Source: Auriscalpium vulgare
Lineage: Eukaryota; Basidiomycota; Agaricomycetes; Russulales; Auriscalpiaceae
DNA length: 64,000 nt
Reading direction: 5' to 3'
Assembly: GCA_019915015.1 (NCBI GenBank)
Contig: JAHBBC010000024.1
Span: 248,001-312,000, forward strand
Positions 1 through 10,682 of the stretch are shown piece after piece. The translations under genes were made by a program, and so were the position numbers. Each line of letters opens with the position of its first letter. The first letter of the stretch is position 1. The notes beneath the pieces were generated by a model, which was given only the letters and a program-made list of their open reading frames with translations, was not told the DNA's origin and searched no databases.

Positions 1-503
1 ACGAGCGTCAGAAAACTTCTCTGGCGTTCGTCTTTTGCTGAATAACCGCGGCGTGAGCTACAATGTAAGGCGTACTGACGCTCTTACTATTCAGAGATGG
101 CATTGAATACCTTGACTCCGAGACACATGGTCTCTTTGTGCACGCTGACACAAAATGGCGTACGCTGACCCGACCTCAGGTCAGACAGCTGCCAATGCCA
201 TTAATTATTGCAGATAGCACAGTTCTGAACAGGGCGACTACTTAGCGGAATGTACAGGTCGAGATGGGCTTCCCCCTTCCATTGTAGAGGGGCGCAATCT
301 GTGATCGTGCAGGTCTTGAGAAAACTCACGACAATGTCCATTTCAGACTACTGGTAGCTACACAATACAAGATAAATAATAGGTATTATAGCACATCACA
401 TAGGACATCAGCGCGAGCCCTTGGCCAGCAAGCAAGAGCGCCATACAATCATCAAACGATATGGACCTATAACAATAAGGCACGTGGAGACAGAGAAAAT
501 AAT
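1..503. other. No gene seen
   Basis: No open frame with protein-like composition and no convincing exon was found on either strand. It is downstream sequence of the minus-strand gene ending at 504. Confidence 0.5.
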
Positions 504-1290
504 TCACTGGGACTCGTCCCAGGGATTCTCGACCAGATAGGCTGCGACTTGCTGGAGGCCATCCAGATCGACACGCTCGATGTCCCCATTGAACGTGCTA
601 GAGACATCGGGGGTGTTGAAACTCGGACTGTCGGAAGATGCATCAGAAGAGACGCCGTCCGATGTATCCGCGTCATCCATCGACGCGTCTGTCTCTGGAC
701 TGTTCGGCGTGTTCGGCGTGTGGGAAGTCTACCACGCCAAATGAGTTGTCAGAAAGATGCGATGCGCGCGGTGAGACAACTCACCGCCACTTCCTCGACC
801 AATGCAGATCTGCCGACACCGGGAACATTGTGGACAGTCTACAAAGCGCGATGGCCTATTAGCAAAATACAATGCGCACACAGTGAGAACAAGCCCACCG
901 TCGCCGCCGTCTTGGCCGCTCCAGATCCGTCGCGCCCGCCCTTTACACCGTTTACAGCCTTATATCGAACTATGGGGCCGCAATCCGGTGAGCATCGGAT
1001 CCACGAACATGCCACGGTAACGCAGGGCTAAGCTTACGGAGTGGAACGAGCTTCCCGGTTGCAGGGTCGCGCATTTCCAAGGTTTCTTTTTTAAAATAAG
1101 ACGCGATGTACTGGCAGTGCACCTGCTCGTCGCGTCCGCAGGGTCCCCTGCACCGCCGAGCCTGAGCAATTTGTTGAGCTCTGACTGCAGTGAGTCTGTT
1201 AAGCGTTTTCCGGTGATATCCAGTATGTTTCTCGACGCCTCGTCATGGCGCCCTTGGAGTTTAATGGGGGTGGAACCCGTGGTAACTTAC
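504..1290 (-). CDS. 3' exons of an unrecognised gene
   Basis: Two terminal exons are well supported. Exon 838..785 (18 codons) and exon 728..504 (75 codons with TGA) join in phase 0 across a GTGAGT...TAG intron with a CTGAC-like branch site. The last exon encodes an acidic, Ser/Asp/Thr-rich tail ending VAAYLVENPWDESQ. Upstream, 1000-1130 reads YIASYFKKETLEMRDPATG on the minus strand and 1130-1270 reads ITGKRLTDSLQSELNKLL, both coding-like. They lie in different frames, and I could not find introns that join them, so the middle of the gene may be frameshifted or carry an unusual intron. The family is not recognised and the 5' end was not found. Confidence 0.45.
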
Positions 1291-1920
1291 TTCAATCCAC
1301 TGCTTGCCATCGGCCACTGAACTGGCACGGCGACCCGCCTATTTGTCATTATGCTGCTTTGCGTCGTCTTCACATCGGATGAGCTGGAGTATGCGAGAGA
1401 CACGTGTTTGGCCACCTAGTTGCAGTGGACGCTGTGCTACTGCTACTCCAGGGCCCCAAGGATCACAATTTGGGTTCGCTGCATGATGTCCACGCTCTGA
1501 GACCGCGATCCTGTCCATCTCGTTTTACTACCTCGCGCGCCGCTACCGTAGTACCCGCACTCGCACTGGCGCTACGTACACGTCCCCCTGCCCCCCGCGA
1601 ATGGCATGAACTCTTCGTCGTGGTTCATCGACATCATGGGCAGTGGTTCATGCGCCACTCTACCTGCCAGTCACCTTCCGCTGGTGGATCACCACAAGTT
1701 AGTCCGTTGGAGAGTTTGTAGCAGTTCATTTGCATAATTTACAGACACTACTACAGACCATGACAATGCTATGAGAAGTTTGTGTGCGTAAGTAGCAATA
1801 AACAAATGCTTTTAGTAGTAGTACAGCGCGGGTTTCACACCGCGCTCGTGATCATGACCGTTCAAAGCCATTCATGCGATAAGTACCGTGTGTTAGGTCA
1901 TGTCCACTCCACATCGTCGC
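1291..1920. other. Intergenic, no clear gene
   Basis: Contains one coding-like minus-strand fragment near 1290-1325 (VADGKQWIE followed by a GTAAGT donor) that may be an upstream exon of the gene ending at 504. Nothing else is supported. Confidence 0.4.
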
Positions 1921-3545
1921 TCAAGCAAGGGTGGCAAAGCCGATCTGCTGGTTGCCGACGTCGAACTTGGTGTAAACGTTTTGCAGGAACACGTCACCGA
2001 GGATCCAGAATTCTGCAGGACACGGGTACATGAGCAGCTGCGGGAGAAATGCGCGCGTGAAAGGGCTCACCGCTGCTAATGTCGTCGTCCGCAGCAGCGC
2101 CGCCGACGCAAGTGGACGAGCCATCTGAGACGGGGCCGAGGTTGAAGGTGCTGGGGTCGATGGTGAACGCAGTGCCGCCGAGTGTCACCGAGAGCGGCGT
2201 GTTGAACGAGCACGGGACTGTGCACGTGGGCGGCGTCAGAGAAAGTGCGGCGCTGCTACGAGGGAAGAATACGTACTGCTGTAGAGGCCGGTTCCGAGAG
2301 AGTCGTCCTCTTTCGCGCCGCTGATCTGCGCGTAGAGCGCCGCGATACCGGTGGAGGAGCCGATGAGCTGTGTAGTGCCGGTGTCGATGATGGCCGCGGT
2401 GCTGTCGACGACCTGCTGGCCGTTGACAGAGATGCTGTCGAAGGTCGTCTGCCAGTACGCCTGCGCAGCCACAGAATCAGCATCAGCATCAGGATCGCAA
2501 TCGCAATCGCGTGGAGAAAAACTGACCGCCGTGGAGACGTCAACGGTGGTGAAGTCGCCGGAGTACAGCTGGTCGTTGACGCCGCCGATAAACAGCTCAG
2601 AGCCGGACGACGCAAAGTAAAAGCCGAATGACTCGTCCGCTACCTTGCCCGCCGCGATGAGCGACTGGAAGAGCGGGTTGGCATTGTAGTCCGAGAGCGA
2701 CTCGAACGCCATGCCGAGCAGCCCATCCGCAGGGAACTGGGAGCTCTCGAAGCCCGTAGAGTAGGTCTTCGCGGAGCCGAGGGTCTGACCGGTGGCCTGC
2801 AGCAGGAAACATTGCGTCAGATAAATTCTCAGCAAGGAAAGAAGTGCGATCGTACGGTCAAGCCGGCGATGGACACGGTGTCGGTATACTGCTCGCCAGT
2901 GACGGAGGATCCATCGCCGTACTTCAGCGTGAACGTCTTCTTGATGTCCTTGGAGGTGGAGCTCTTGCTGGGGGTGTACAGCGTGTGTCCGGAGCAAGTC
3001 GACCCGCAGGTCGAGCCGGGCAAGAACAGATCGCTGCTGCCTGTGTCGAAGTCGACTAGATGTGCAAACACCGTATGTCAGCTAGGCCGCTTCCGCGAGT
3101 ATGACAAATAGGGAAAAACGGACCCGTGTACTGCTTAGCCGGAGTGCCAACCGAGATAGTGCCGTACCAGAGCTGGGCGTCGTCGTCGGTCAGAGAATCG
3201 GCACCCGACGTGGCACGCTTCTTGAGGTTGCGCGCCGAGGGGTGGACCTTGCCGGTGTTGCGCTCGTAGATCTCGAAGCCACGGTTGATCTTGCTATTTA
3301 TAAAGCAAGACGGTCATCAGCGCTAGCACAGAATGAAGGAACCTGTGAAAGTGCACTCACGCGACAGAGCTGCGCACTTTCCTCTGGAGGACCTCAGCGT
3401 TGACGGACCCATCGGCGCGGTGCAGGGTGGAGCGCTTGGCGATGGGGATGGCGACGCCGCTGCGTGCCGACGGCGTCTCCGCGATGGGGACGGCCGTGGC
3501 CAGGAAGGGGAGCGCAGCGAGGATGAAGGCGGCGGAGAAGTACAT
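1921..3545 (-). CDS. Secreted pepsin-like aspartic protease (A1 family)
   Basis: Seven exons: 3545..3361, 3293..3124, 3055..2856, 2796..2527, 2460..2277, 2217..2071, 2012..1921. They total 1248 nt and encode 415 aa. The start is the ATG opening MYFSAAFILAALPFLATAVP, a typical signal peptide, followed by a basic propeptide. The mature part contains the first catalytic loop (VDFDTGSSDLFLPG, Asp near residue 121), the flap YGDGSS, and the second loop (AAIIDTGTTQ, near residue 300), and ends with FWILGDVFLQNVYTKFD. This order and length are normal for basidiomycete polyporopepsin-type enzymes, which hydrolyse peptide bonds extracellularly at acid pH. Intron 2526..2461 (66 nt) has no stop and is in frame, so a frame-only reading adds a spurious Asp-rich insert. 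A TATA box lies about 82 nt upstream of the ATG. Confidence 0.93.
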
Positions 3546-3626
3546 TTCGGTGAAGAAAGACTTGACTTGATACTCGACTCTTGGGGAAGAGGGCCGGTGA
3601 AGACTGTAAGCAGAGACTGTGCTGCC

Positions 3627-3632
3627 TTTATA
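3627..3632 (-). promoter_or_regulatory. TATA box of the aspartic protease gene
   Basis: GGGTATAAAGGC on the minus strand, about 82 nt before the ATG at 3545. Confidence 0.6.
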
Positions 3633-3650
3633 CCCTCGAGGCTCCAGCAC

Positions 3651-5356
3651 GGCCGCATGGCGGTCTCTGCGGTGATCTCAATGACAAATCGGCGCAAGCG
3701 AGGAGGACGGGTGCATGTCGCGTGTAGGCGGTCCAGTCTGCTCGTCTTCCACGAGGTGTCGGCTGTGCACGGTAAAGACAACGCGGAGCGATCACTCACT
3801 CGACCGCGCGGCACATTCATCTTCTTTCATTCGATAATGCACAGCTCGGAGAGCATGCGGCACCTATCCTGTCAATGCAGATGAGCAATTTGAGCAGAAA
3901 ACTGGAGTGATTTGGAGGAATACTGACCGAAAAGCACCGTGAGAATGTGATTTTGTAGCGATTCATTCCATCTTGATGCACGTTGACAACGCCTTGAAGA
4001 TCCCGATATGCAAGCAGCACATCGCTGGGATGGCCCAGGAATAGATGAATATGCATGTAGAGCGCATAAAAACAATATTGTGGACATGCAACTTGAAGTG
4101 GAGGAGTCCCATATGGACCAGCGTTTCTTGGGCGTTTCGACTCGCCGCAGAAAATCCGGGAGACCCAAGACGCCATAGACTTCCGGCGGTGGAGCTCGAG
4201 GAGTGCGCCGTGCAGAGAAGGGCGCGACAGTCCAGAAATAGATCTCGGTTGGGCGCCCACATCAGTTGACAACGCCTCGATGATGCACAGCATAAGCAAG
4301 CAGCGTGGCGACGCACTGCAGACCTTCACTGGAGTTGCCAATCAGCTCAATAGAACGGCTGCTTTCCAATCAGTGTGAGCAAAGTCAGCTACGGAGAATC
4401 AGGCGGCGATCACCCCGGGATGATCGTGCCCCGAGAGGGTACCATGTTGCGGACAACCTGCAAGGACGCCGGACCCCGATGTCGTCAAGAACGCGCGATT
4501 CGAGACGTAGTGCTCGCGTGCAAGTCATCGAAAAAAAGCGCAGTCCACGCAAAGCAAAGCAAAACCCATGTGCTCGAAATATGGCGTACCGGCGAGCAAG
4601 CATATGACGTTGACCATAATGCTGATGCCCCAGACGGCAGATAGGAAGACCTGCTGTAACTCTCACTCCCGGAGATGATGAGCGGGCGAGTGATTGTCTC
4701 TCAGCAAGGGTAATGCGACGCGGCTGTGTGCGTTGGGAGAGAAGAAGCGTGGGAATCAGGCTGCACGGGCAGACGAGCAAGAGCCTTCCGATGAGCAGGA
4801 CGTGTCTTCAGTCCGAGTCTCTACATCATCTTCGTTCGATCTCTTCGAGTCTCTGTCGTTATATACGATCTCTCAGTCTTGGCGCCGAGACAGCCAAGCC
4901 TCGGAAGATGCAGCAGGAAGGTGCGCTGCATGGTCAAGGCCAAGCCGATGATTTGGAGCACGCGACAGGGCGACCGGGCCTCTGCCAACAGTACTGCGCC
5001 TGCAAGGCCTCCTATGGGATACAAACCGCTATATCAGAGGATAGCTCACTGGTATCGTGTTGCGGGAATATCTGCACGTCAATCCTTAAGGTGCGTTCGC
5101 CTGCACGATCTTCTCGCAGCGTTGTTTCATCTCTTTTTTCATTTCTCATCTAGCGATACGTTTTCGCTCCAACGACGTGAACTCACATCCGTCGCGCCCT
5201 CCCTTCCTCGCATGATCCTACGCCCCGATCTGCACCAAGCCCTCCTCCGAGCCTCTCGAAACCAACCCGATGCCAGGAGCGACCGGATGAGCTGATTGAA
5301 GTGAGTGAAATCTGATAAAGAAGAGATGGGATGTCGTATCTTCGGCGCCGGTCCCT
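3651..5356. other. Gene-poor stretch with possible decayed membrane-protein exons
   Basis: The minus strand shows isolated hydrophobic coding-like segments, for example AVWGISIMVNVICLLA near 4640-4600 followed by a GTACGC donor, and segments around 4390-3960. A TATATAACG motif sits near 4860 on the minus strand. I could not assemble a continuous reading frame. It may be a decayed multi-pass membrane protein gene, but this is inference. Confidence 0.25.
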
Positions 5357-5969
5357 TTAGTCGAGCTCATCGAACGAGCGAGACGCCAAGATCAGGGAAG
5401 CGAGGGCTTGCTCTGGGGTGACGTTGCGACGAGTCGCGGAGGCGGTGTCCCGGGCATGGACGGCGGCGTTTGCGGCTGCGCCCGAATTGTTGATAATGCT
5501 CTGGAAAGCATTCGCGAACTCGTCCAGGTCGAAGCGTTCCTCGAGCTCGCGCCTACTGTAGACGAAGCGTCAGCACAGCTGGCACTACCGTGCACACGTC
5601 AACGCACCTTGACGGCGCGGCAGCGGCGGCGGCGTTTGCGGCAGCGATCAGATTGTTGTTGATGGCCTGAAAAGCATTCGCAAACTCGTCCGGGTTGAAG
5701 CGCTCCGCAAGCTCGCGCTTGCTGTAGACGGAACGTCAGCACTACTGGAACTACGGCGCACACGTCAACCAACGCACCTGGACGGCGCGACGCTCGTCGG
5801 CGCCAGGATCAGGGAAGCACGGGCCTGATCTGGGGTGACGTCGCGACGGGTCGCGGGGGCGGTTGCCCGGGCATGTACAGCGGCATTTGCGGCAGCAACC
5901 GAATTGTTGATAATGCTCTGGAAGGCATCCGCAAACTCGTCCGGGTTGAAACGCTCGTCGAGCTCGCGC
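5357..5969 (-). pseudogene. Family 1 repeat-protein gene, 5'-truncated
   Basis: Three symmetric phase-2 exons can be spliced: 5969..5778 (64 codons), 5721..5608 (38 codons) and 5552..5357 (TAA). Each begins with a basic pair plus EL[DEA]ERF[ND][PL]DEFA and continues AFQ.I.NN...AAANAA. The dibasics (KR, RR) straddle the splice junctions as in the intact paralogue at 44,883. The last exon ends TRRNVTPEQALASLILASRS then FDELD, the family 1 C-terminus. The repeat unit differs from that of the other members (DEFANAFQ instead of SLSDLGGDL). No signal-peptide exon and no family leader lie upstream; the nearest ATG (6073) opens a non-hydrophobic peptide. I therefore call it a truncated copy, though an unrecognised first exon is possible. 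Confidence 0.65.
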
Positions 5970-6276
5970 CTGCAGGCAAACGGTCAGCGCAGCTGTCTGG
6001 CAATAAGTAGATAGGAGTGGCCTACTGGAGAGGAGCACGCCCTCGTCGCCGTATTCTCAATCTTGCTGTCCATGGATTATGTCCAGGGCACGAGACAACA
6101 CATAAAAAATAATACTCGACGTATGAGCGCTATAGACCCGCAACTCCGATACGATTGTCAACCTTCGATTGAACTTATTGAAGAACATGATACGAGAGCC
6201 TCCGCAATGAAGCACTCAGATTTAGCACGTATGTATGCAACGAAAGATGAACGTACAGAGGGCCATTGCTACTTCT

Positions 6277-6834
6277 TCAGTGAACCCTATTGCCGTGGAT
6301 CAGGTTCCCTTCCAAAGTAGCCGGCAGGTGGAAATTCGGGGTCCGCCTGAACGCGCACATCCGTGGTCAGCCATCGGAGCACGGAGTGCAATTATCTCGC
6401 GAACCTGCTCGTCGCGCCCTCCGATCCGTCTTCATTAAAACTCGGGAGGCCGCGCAGCGCCAGGCCGTCATCGCGATCGGAGTTGACGAGAGCACAGCCG
6501 AGGGTATTCAAGTGAGAGAGTTCACCGATGTTAAAGGGGTCTCTGGCAGAGAGCTCGGGCTGAGGCGTCCCATTTGCAAGATTGTCGCGATCAGGCTCGA
6601 AGATAGCGGCGCCGAGGCCGTTCAAGGAGAGAGTTGGCCGACATTGAAGGGGTCTCTGGCAGAGAGCTCGGGCTGGGGCGTCCCGGTGCGAACATGGGCG
6701 CGATTGTCGCTGGTGCGACCCAGCATAATCAGTATCGCGGGAAGAATTGAGACGAAAGAAACGCGCCGGAGCGGCGCTGCGGTGCAGAAGGCAGCAAAGG
6801 CGGCGAGGAGCACGAACGTGGTGAGGGAGTACAT
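6277..6834 (-). pseudogene. Family 2 repeat-protein gene, frameshifted
   Basis: ATG at 6834 opens MYSLTTFVLLAAFAAFCTAA, a signal peptide matching that of the intact family 2 gene at 41,110. The first intron appears to use a GC donor (CTCCG|GCGCGT) and ends CACCAG. Two repeats follow, each with QPELSARDPFN[VI]G. In the first, one base is missing from the expected CTCTCTCACTTGAAC (here CTCTCTCCTTGAAC), which gives a TGA at 6624..6622; the second repeat is in another frame. A GTTCGC...TTCAG intron and a terminal exon (TPNFHLPATLEGNL) are still recognisable, with TGA at 6279..6277. The family promoter and leader are present upstream (6964-7057). A sequencing error cannot be excluded. Confidence 0.7.
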
Positions 6835-6963
6835 TGCGGCAAAATTGAAGAGAGAAAGAAGGAAGGAGCTTGTTGAGGTGCAAGTATTATTGAAGTAGAG
6901 GACGAAACTAGAGGGTTGGAAGGAAGCTGGTCAGCGTTCGATATATGGTATGGCCAGCTAGCA

Positions 6964-7057
6964 ACTCACTGGCAGCCAGTGCCGAGATAGCGAGGGATGG
7001 TATATGACTTGTGAGCGATAGATGGAGAGAGCAGACAGAGAAGAACATCCTTTTATT
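6964..7057 (-). promoter_or_regulatory. Family 2 core promoter and leader (minus strand)
   Basis: AATAAAAGG (7057..7049) is followed by GGCACTGGCTGCCAGTGAGT (6983..6964), a diverged version of the GCACTGGTTGGTGAGT leader and 5'-UTR intron donor found before all other family 1 and 2 genes. Confidence 0.5.
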
Positions 7058-7845
7058 AAAGCAACATGAAACGTGAACCCACACTTTAGCAAGTTCGAGA
7101 AGTTTTGCTTGAAAGCGACGAGGGACGTACGCATGCAACGGAGCCCGTCGGTCACATAGTGCAATCGGCGTTTTGAAGTTTGTATGGGACTGAAAGATTT
7201 CAACTTTTGTGCGCGTTTGAGACGTTAGTACGTGAGCTTTGACAGCACAACCCATTTCGTCTTGCCTTGCTGTATGAGGAGACAAGGCCCATCAAAGCAG
7301 AGCGTTGCAGTTGCATACTGCCCGTTGCCCAAACACAGATCACGTATGGTCGAGTTCTATAGCTATAAGCTCAAGAATTACAGCACTGATTTGCTAGGAC
7401 AGGAACAGAGAGACGATGTCAAGAGAGTGTACGAAGAGATGATGGATGGTCGGCGAAGTCGCCCAGGGGAGGACGGTCCAACAGCGAATACAGCGTTATA
7501 TCGAGGAAGAAATCTGCTACTTTCCAAGCAAAAAGTTCAGTAGCCGCGCGTAGAGGAGCCAGTACTAGTAGCTTGAAACATCGAAGTGGGACGACGAACT
7601 TGACAGAGTCGGAGTCGGACAGACCTGACGCCGACGGCGGTTGTTGCCAACCAACGGTAGCCGGCAGATGCCGTGGCTGAGCTTATCTTGCCGACTGCGC
7701 GACTGCGCGACCTTACCTTTCTCCTGCTCTCGTCCCAGCTCACCGAGTGCCCTCCTCGCCGGCCACACCGATCTGAAGTTTGCGCACGTACTGTAAGTGT
7801 CCAGCCCTAACCCTGGCATCTTATCTCTTCACGATATAACCAGAA

Positions 7846-9118
7846 ATGTCGAGCGTTTTGCTCCTCGGAGGGACAGGATACTTAGGCGGTACTACTTAGG
7901 CCTTCAGGCTTCTCCTGGCATTAGTGACGGCTTGACCTGAGCGTCCACGCAGGCTCCGTCCTTGTGTCTCTACGTGCCAAATACCCGGATCTCGCCATCA
8001 CCGCGCTCATCCGCAACCCCGCACACGTCCATGCCATCCGCGCGACAGGCGCATCCGTTGTCGAAGGCTCGTTGAACGACGCCCAGCTCGTTGAGGAACA
8101 AGTCTACGCGCACGACGTCGTGATCAACGCCGCGGACTCCGCAGATGTCAAGCTTACTGAGGCGATACTGCGCGCGGCGCACAGGCGGTCCGACGAGGGG
8201 AAGAACAAGAGCGTGTTCATACATACCAGCGGGGTCGGTCTATTCATGGACGGAAGCCGGGAGGGAAAGTTCGACGAGGGTGGGAAGGTCTGGAATGTAC
8301 GTATTTCGCTGCCTCAGGCTCACGTTGCGGCTCACAGTAGCGAGCCCAGGATGCCAACGAGGACGACATCAAGTCCATCTCGACCTCGATGATGCACGGC
8401 GACGTCGACATAGCGTGCGCACATAGTTTCCCACTCATATACGTATTGCGCTCAATTTTTCCCATCAGCATCCTGCAGGCTGGCGAAGAAGGATACGTCG
8501 ACACCTACATTATCTGTCCCGCAGGTGTTGTCGGGCCTCCCCGCGGACCCATCCAGGTCGGCTCGTTCTTCACGCGCAACATCGTGCAGTTCTGCATCGC
8601 GATGAAGCAGCCTACCTACGTCGGCGAGGGCACAAACGAGGTCGACATTGTACGCTACTCGAGCATTTTCTTCTGTTCGCCGCGCCATTTTGACTGGCCG
8701 CGTCTTGCAAGGTCGACCTCGACGACACTGTCGACCTATATCTGCGCATATTGGACCTTGCGCTCAAGACTGAGAAGCCACCCACGAGCGCGTACGCACG
8801 CTACTTCATCGCGACCGCCGGGCCGGTCTCGTGGAAGACCCTCGTGACGATTTTCGGCGCCGAGCTCGCGCGCCGCGGGCTCATCTCTAACAGTGCGCCG
8901 CAGAGCATTGTGATTGCAGATCTCGAGAACCCGTACGTGTCTCGTCACGCTCATGGATTTCGGATGCAAGCTGATGGCATTGCAGGCCGATCATGCTCTT
9001 CGTCGTGGCAGCGAGTGCGCGTGTTGTCGCGCATCGCCCAAAGGATCTTGGTTGGAAGGCGCGGCCGGTGAATCTTGAGGACTACGTGAAGGCGGACCTT
9101 GACATCATACTGCAATAA
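7846..9118 (+). CDS. NmrA-like NAD(P)-binding protein, copy 1
   Basis: Six exons: 7846..7888, 7953..8296, 8350..8414, 8469..8649, 8712..8932, 8986..9118. They total 987 nt and encode 328 aa. The N-terminus has the dinucleotide-binding glycine motif LLGGTGYLGG, followed by ALIRNPAHV and VVINAADS, typical of the NmrA/atypical short-chain dehydrogenase fold. The conserved GPPRGPI and WKTLVT segments are shared by all copies. No Tyr-x-x-x-Lys catalytic pair is obvious, so it may be a redox sensor or a reductase; the substrate is unknown. It is the first gene of the duplicated unit, and downstream a membrane-gene relic lies tail to tail with it. The window holds five intact copies with identical exon phases. 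Expression and cofactor preference cannot be read from the sequence. Confidence 0.88.
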
Positions 9119-9169
9119 ATGAATTGAGTGGGTAAGTGGTTTAAGATTCACTGGGCGTCAAATCACAGT

Positions 9170-9345
9170 GATATGTGGCGTGCACGGGCGCTGGGAGCGC
9201 GTGCGCCGCGCGGTGAGCTAGACAAGGGGCATGTACAACGGCGAGATGGATATATGTGTGTGCGGCACAAACTCATTATGGGTTTGCGCCCATTGGGTGA
9301 GGTTCAGTGCGGTGGGACGGTGACTGCGACCTGCGGCGGTGCGGG
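9170..9345 (-). pseudogene. Relic of the 365-aa membrane-protein gene
   Basis: Two pieces match exons of the intact gene at 23,027-24,428: GCACGGGCGCTGGGAGCGCG near 9180 (compare 23,515) and ACAAACTCATTATGGGT near 9268 (compare 23,677). The intervening exon sequence is deleted. The junction with the NmrA 3' end (AATGAATTGAGTGGGTAAGT) is shared with 22,927. Confidence 0.6.
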
Positions 9346-9692
9346 CCGCACAAGCAACTTATATTGATATCCTGTCGGCTCGTCAGCGCTATGATACATA
9401 GCCTGATAGTAAGGTATTAATGTGAATCACGTTTCGAACCCGGACTTCGGGGTTGGACAGCTAATTGAGGCAGGGTTCATTTAAGCTTCCCATCTACTCA
9501 CTGAAAATTGCCCTCCGGTCCGGCAAGATACCTAGTACAAGTCCCAATCCTCACTCACCTGTTCGTGGCGTTCGAGGTTCGCCTCCTTCCAGAATTCACA
9601 AGCAATGTGCATAATGCATGGTGAGTCGAGCTTCAGTAGAGATATCGTAAATGTGTGATATATACGATGTGTGAGACCGAAAATTCCATAGC

Positions 9693-10682
9693 TTAAGTCT
9701 TGACAGTAGCCTATACAACAACATATATCAGATACAGAGACTGAAGGCACTGAAATTCCCGCGTACCTGTTGGAGCGTGACAGCGGTCTGTGCGAGGAGC
9801 CGGCCGTGGATAGTAGCTCCCGTCTGCAGGACGATCGACGTTTCGCCGAGGATGACGCCTTCGAAGTGCGAGCCGACGCCGGCGGTCACCGCGCCCGTCA
9901 CGACCCACACAATATTCTTCGCCCGCGCGCCGCGGGAGAGTACGATCTTCTTCGCTGTTGCGACGGTCAGCGTCCCGGAGATCTGGAAGATCCAGGCTAT
10001 AACGCGTCAACTGTCCGCGTATTGGGAGCATTGGGGAGGGTGACTCACTGTCCGTGGCACTGCCCGCGATGGTGATATCGGTCGCGATGTTGACCCCACT
10101 CGACCACTTGTACAGCCCCGGGGCCAGAACGAGTCCACCTATCGAGCCTGTCGGATGCCTGAGAACAATGCGCAGCACCACAACATAATTGCACAGACCG
10201 GCCGCAAGATCGGTGAAATCCGGGTTCGCGCGGCCAATGGCGTCAATGACGGCCGTGCTCAGGTCGCCGATGGCGGTGGTGAGCGTTGCCGGCGTGGGCG
10301 CGACATACGACGCGCCGAAGAGCTTCCCGGTAACTTGGTTCGAGGTCGAGAATTGACCGCTCGAATCGAGAGTGAGCGCGAAGCCGGTGAGGGCGGTGGC
10401 CGCAATCGGGCTCACCGCCACTTGGCCAGCTGGAGAGAACGTCAGAGATGTGGAAAATTTGAAGGAATTTGAACATACTGATGACGGACGGGGGGACGGT
10501 CGATACTCCACTTTTAGCGAGGATCACGTAGTTGCCGGCGGTGCGCAGTTTGACGGGGGCAGGGCCGATGGCAAGGACGCTGGCAAGAGCAGCCTGCTCG
10601 CGGCCTGGGTCAGAGTAGAAAAATAGGGAGGATGCACGCTGGGAGGTACCAAAAAGGAGACGGTGAAAAGGCTCGAGAACAT
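9693..10682 (-). CDS. Ice-binding (antifreeze) protein, DUF3494 family
   Basis: Exons 10682..10650, 10593..10479, 10429..10199, 10138..10049, 9996..9767, 9710..9693 give 717 nt and 238 aa. The first exon plus the start of exon 2 form a signal peptide (MFSSLFTVSFLAALASVLA); the acceptor was chosen because it alone gives this peptide in frame. The rest is a nearly complete DUF3494 domain: TAGNYVILAKSGVSTVPPS, GVSPIAATALTGF-like, GLVLAPGLYKWSSGV, TWIFQISGTLTVA and AKNIVWVVTGAVTAGVG, ending AQTAVTLQQATVKT. Fungal members such as the Typhula antifreeze proteins are secreted beta-solenoids that bind ice planes and inhibit recrystallisation. The length matches the family. The last coding exon is only 18 nt. 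A second, frameshifted copy lies at 20,745-21,731. Confidence 0.93.

Noticed and set aside
2245..2631. Long plus-strand frame opposite the aspartic protease
   Set aside because: Mirror frame of a well-supported multi-exon gene; no features of its own.
9420..9470. Possible tRNA (GTTTCGAACCCGGACTTCGGG)
   Set aside because: The loop resembles a T-arm but there is no matching acceptor stem, D-arm or anticodon arm around it.
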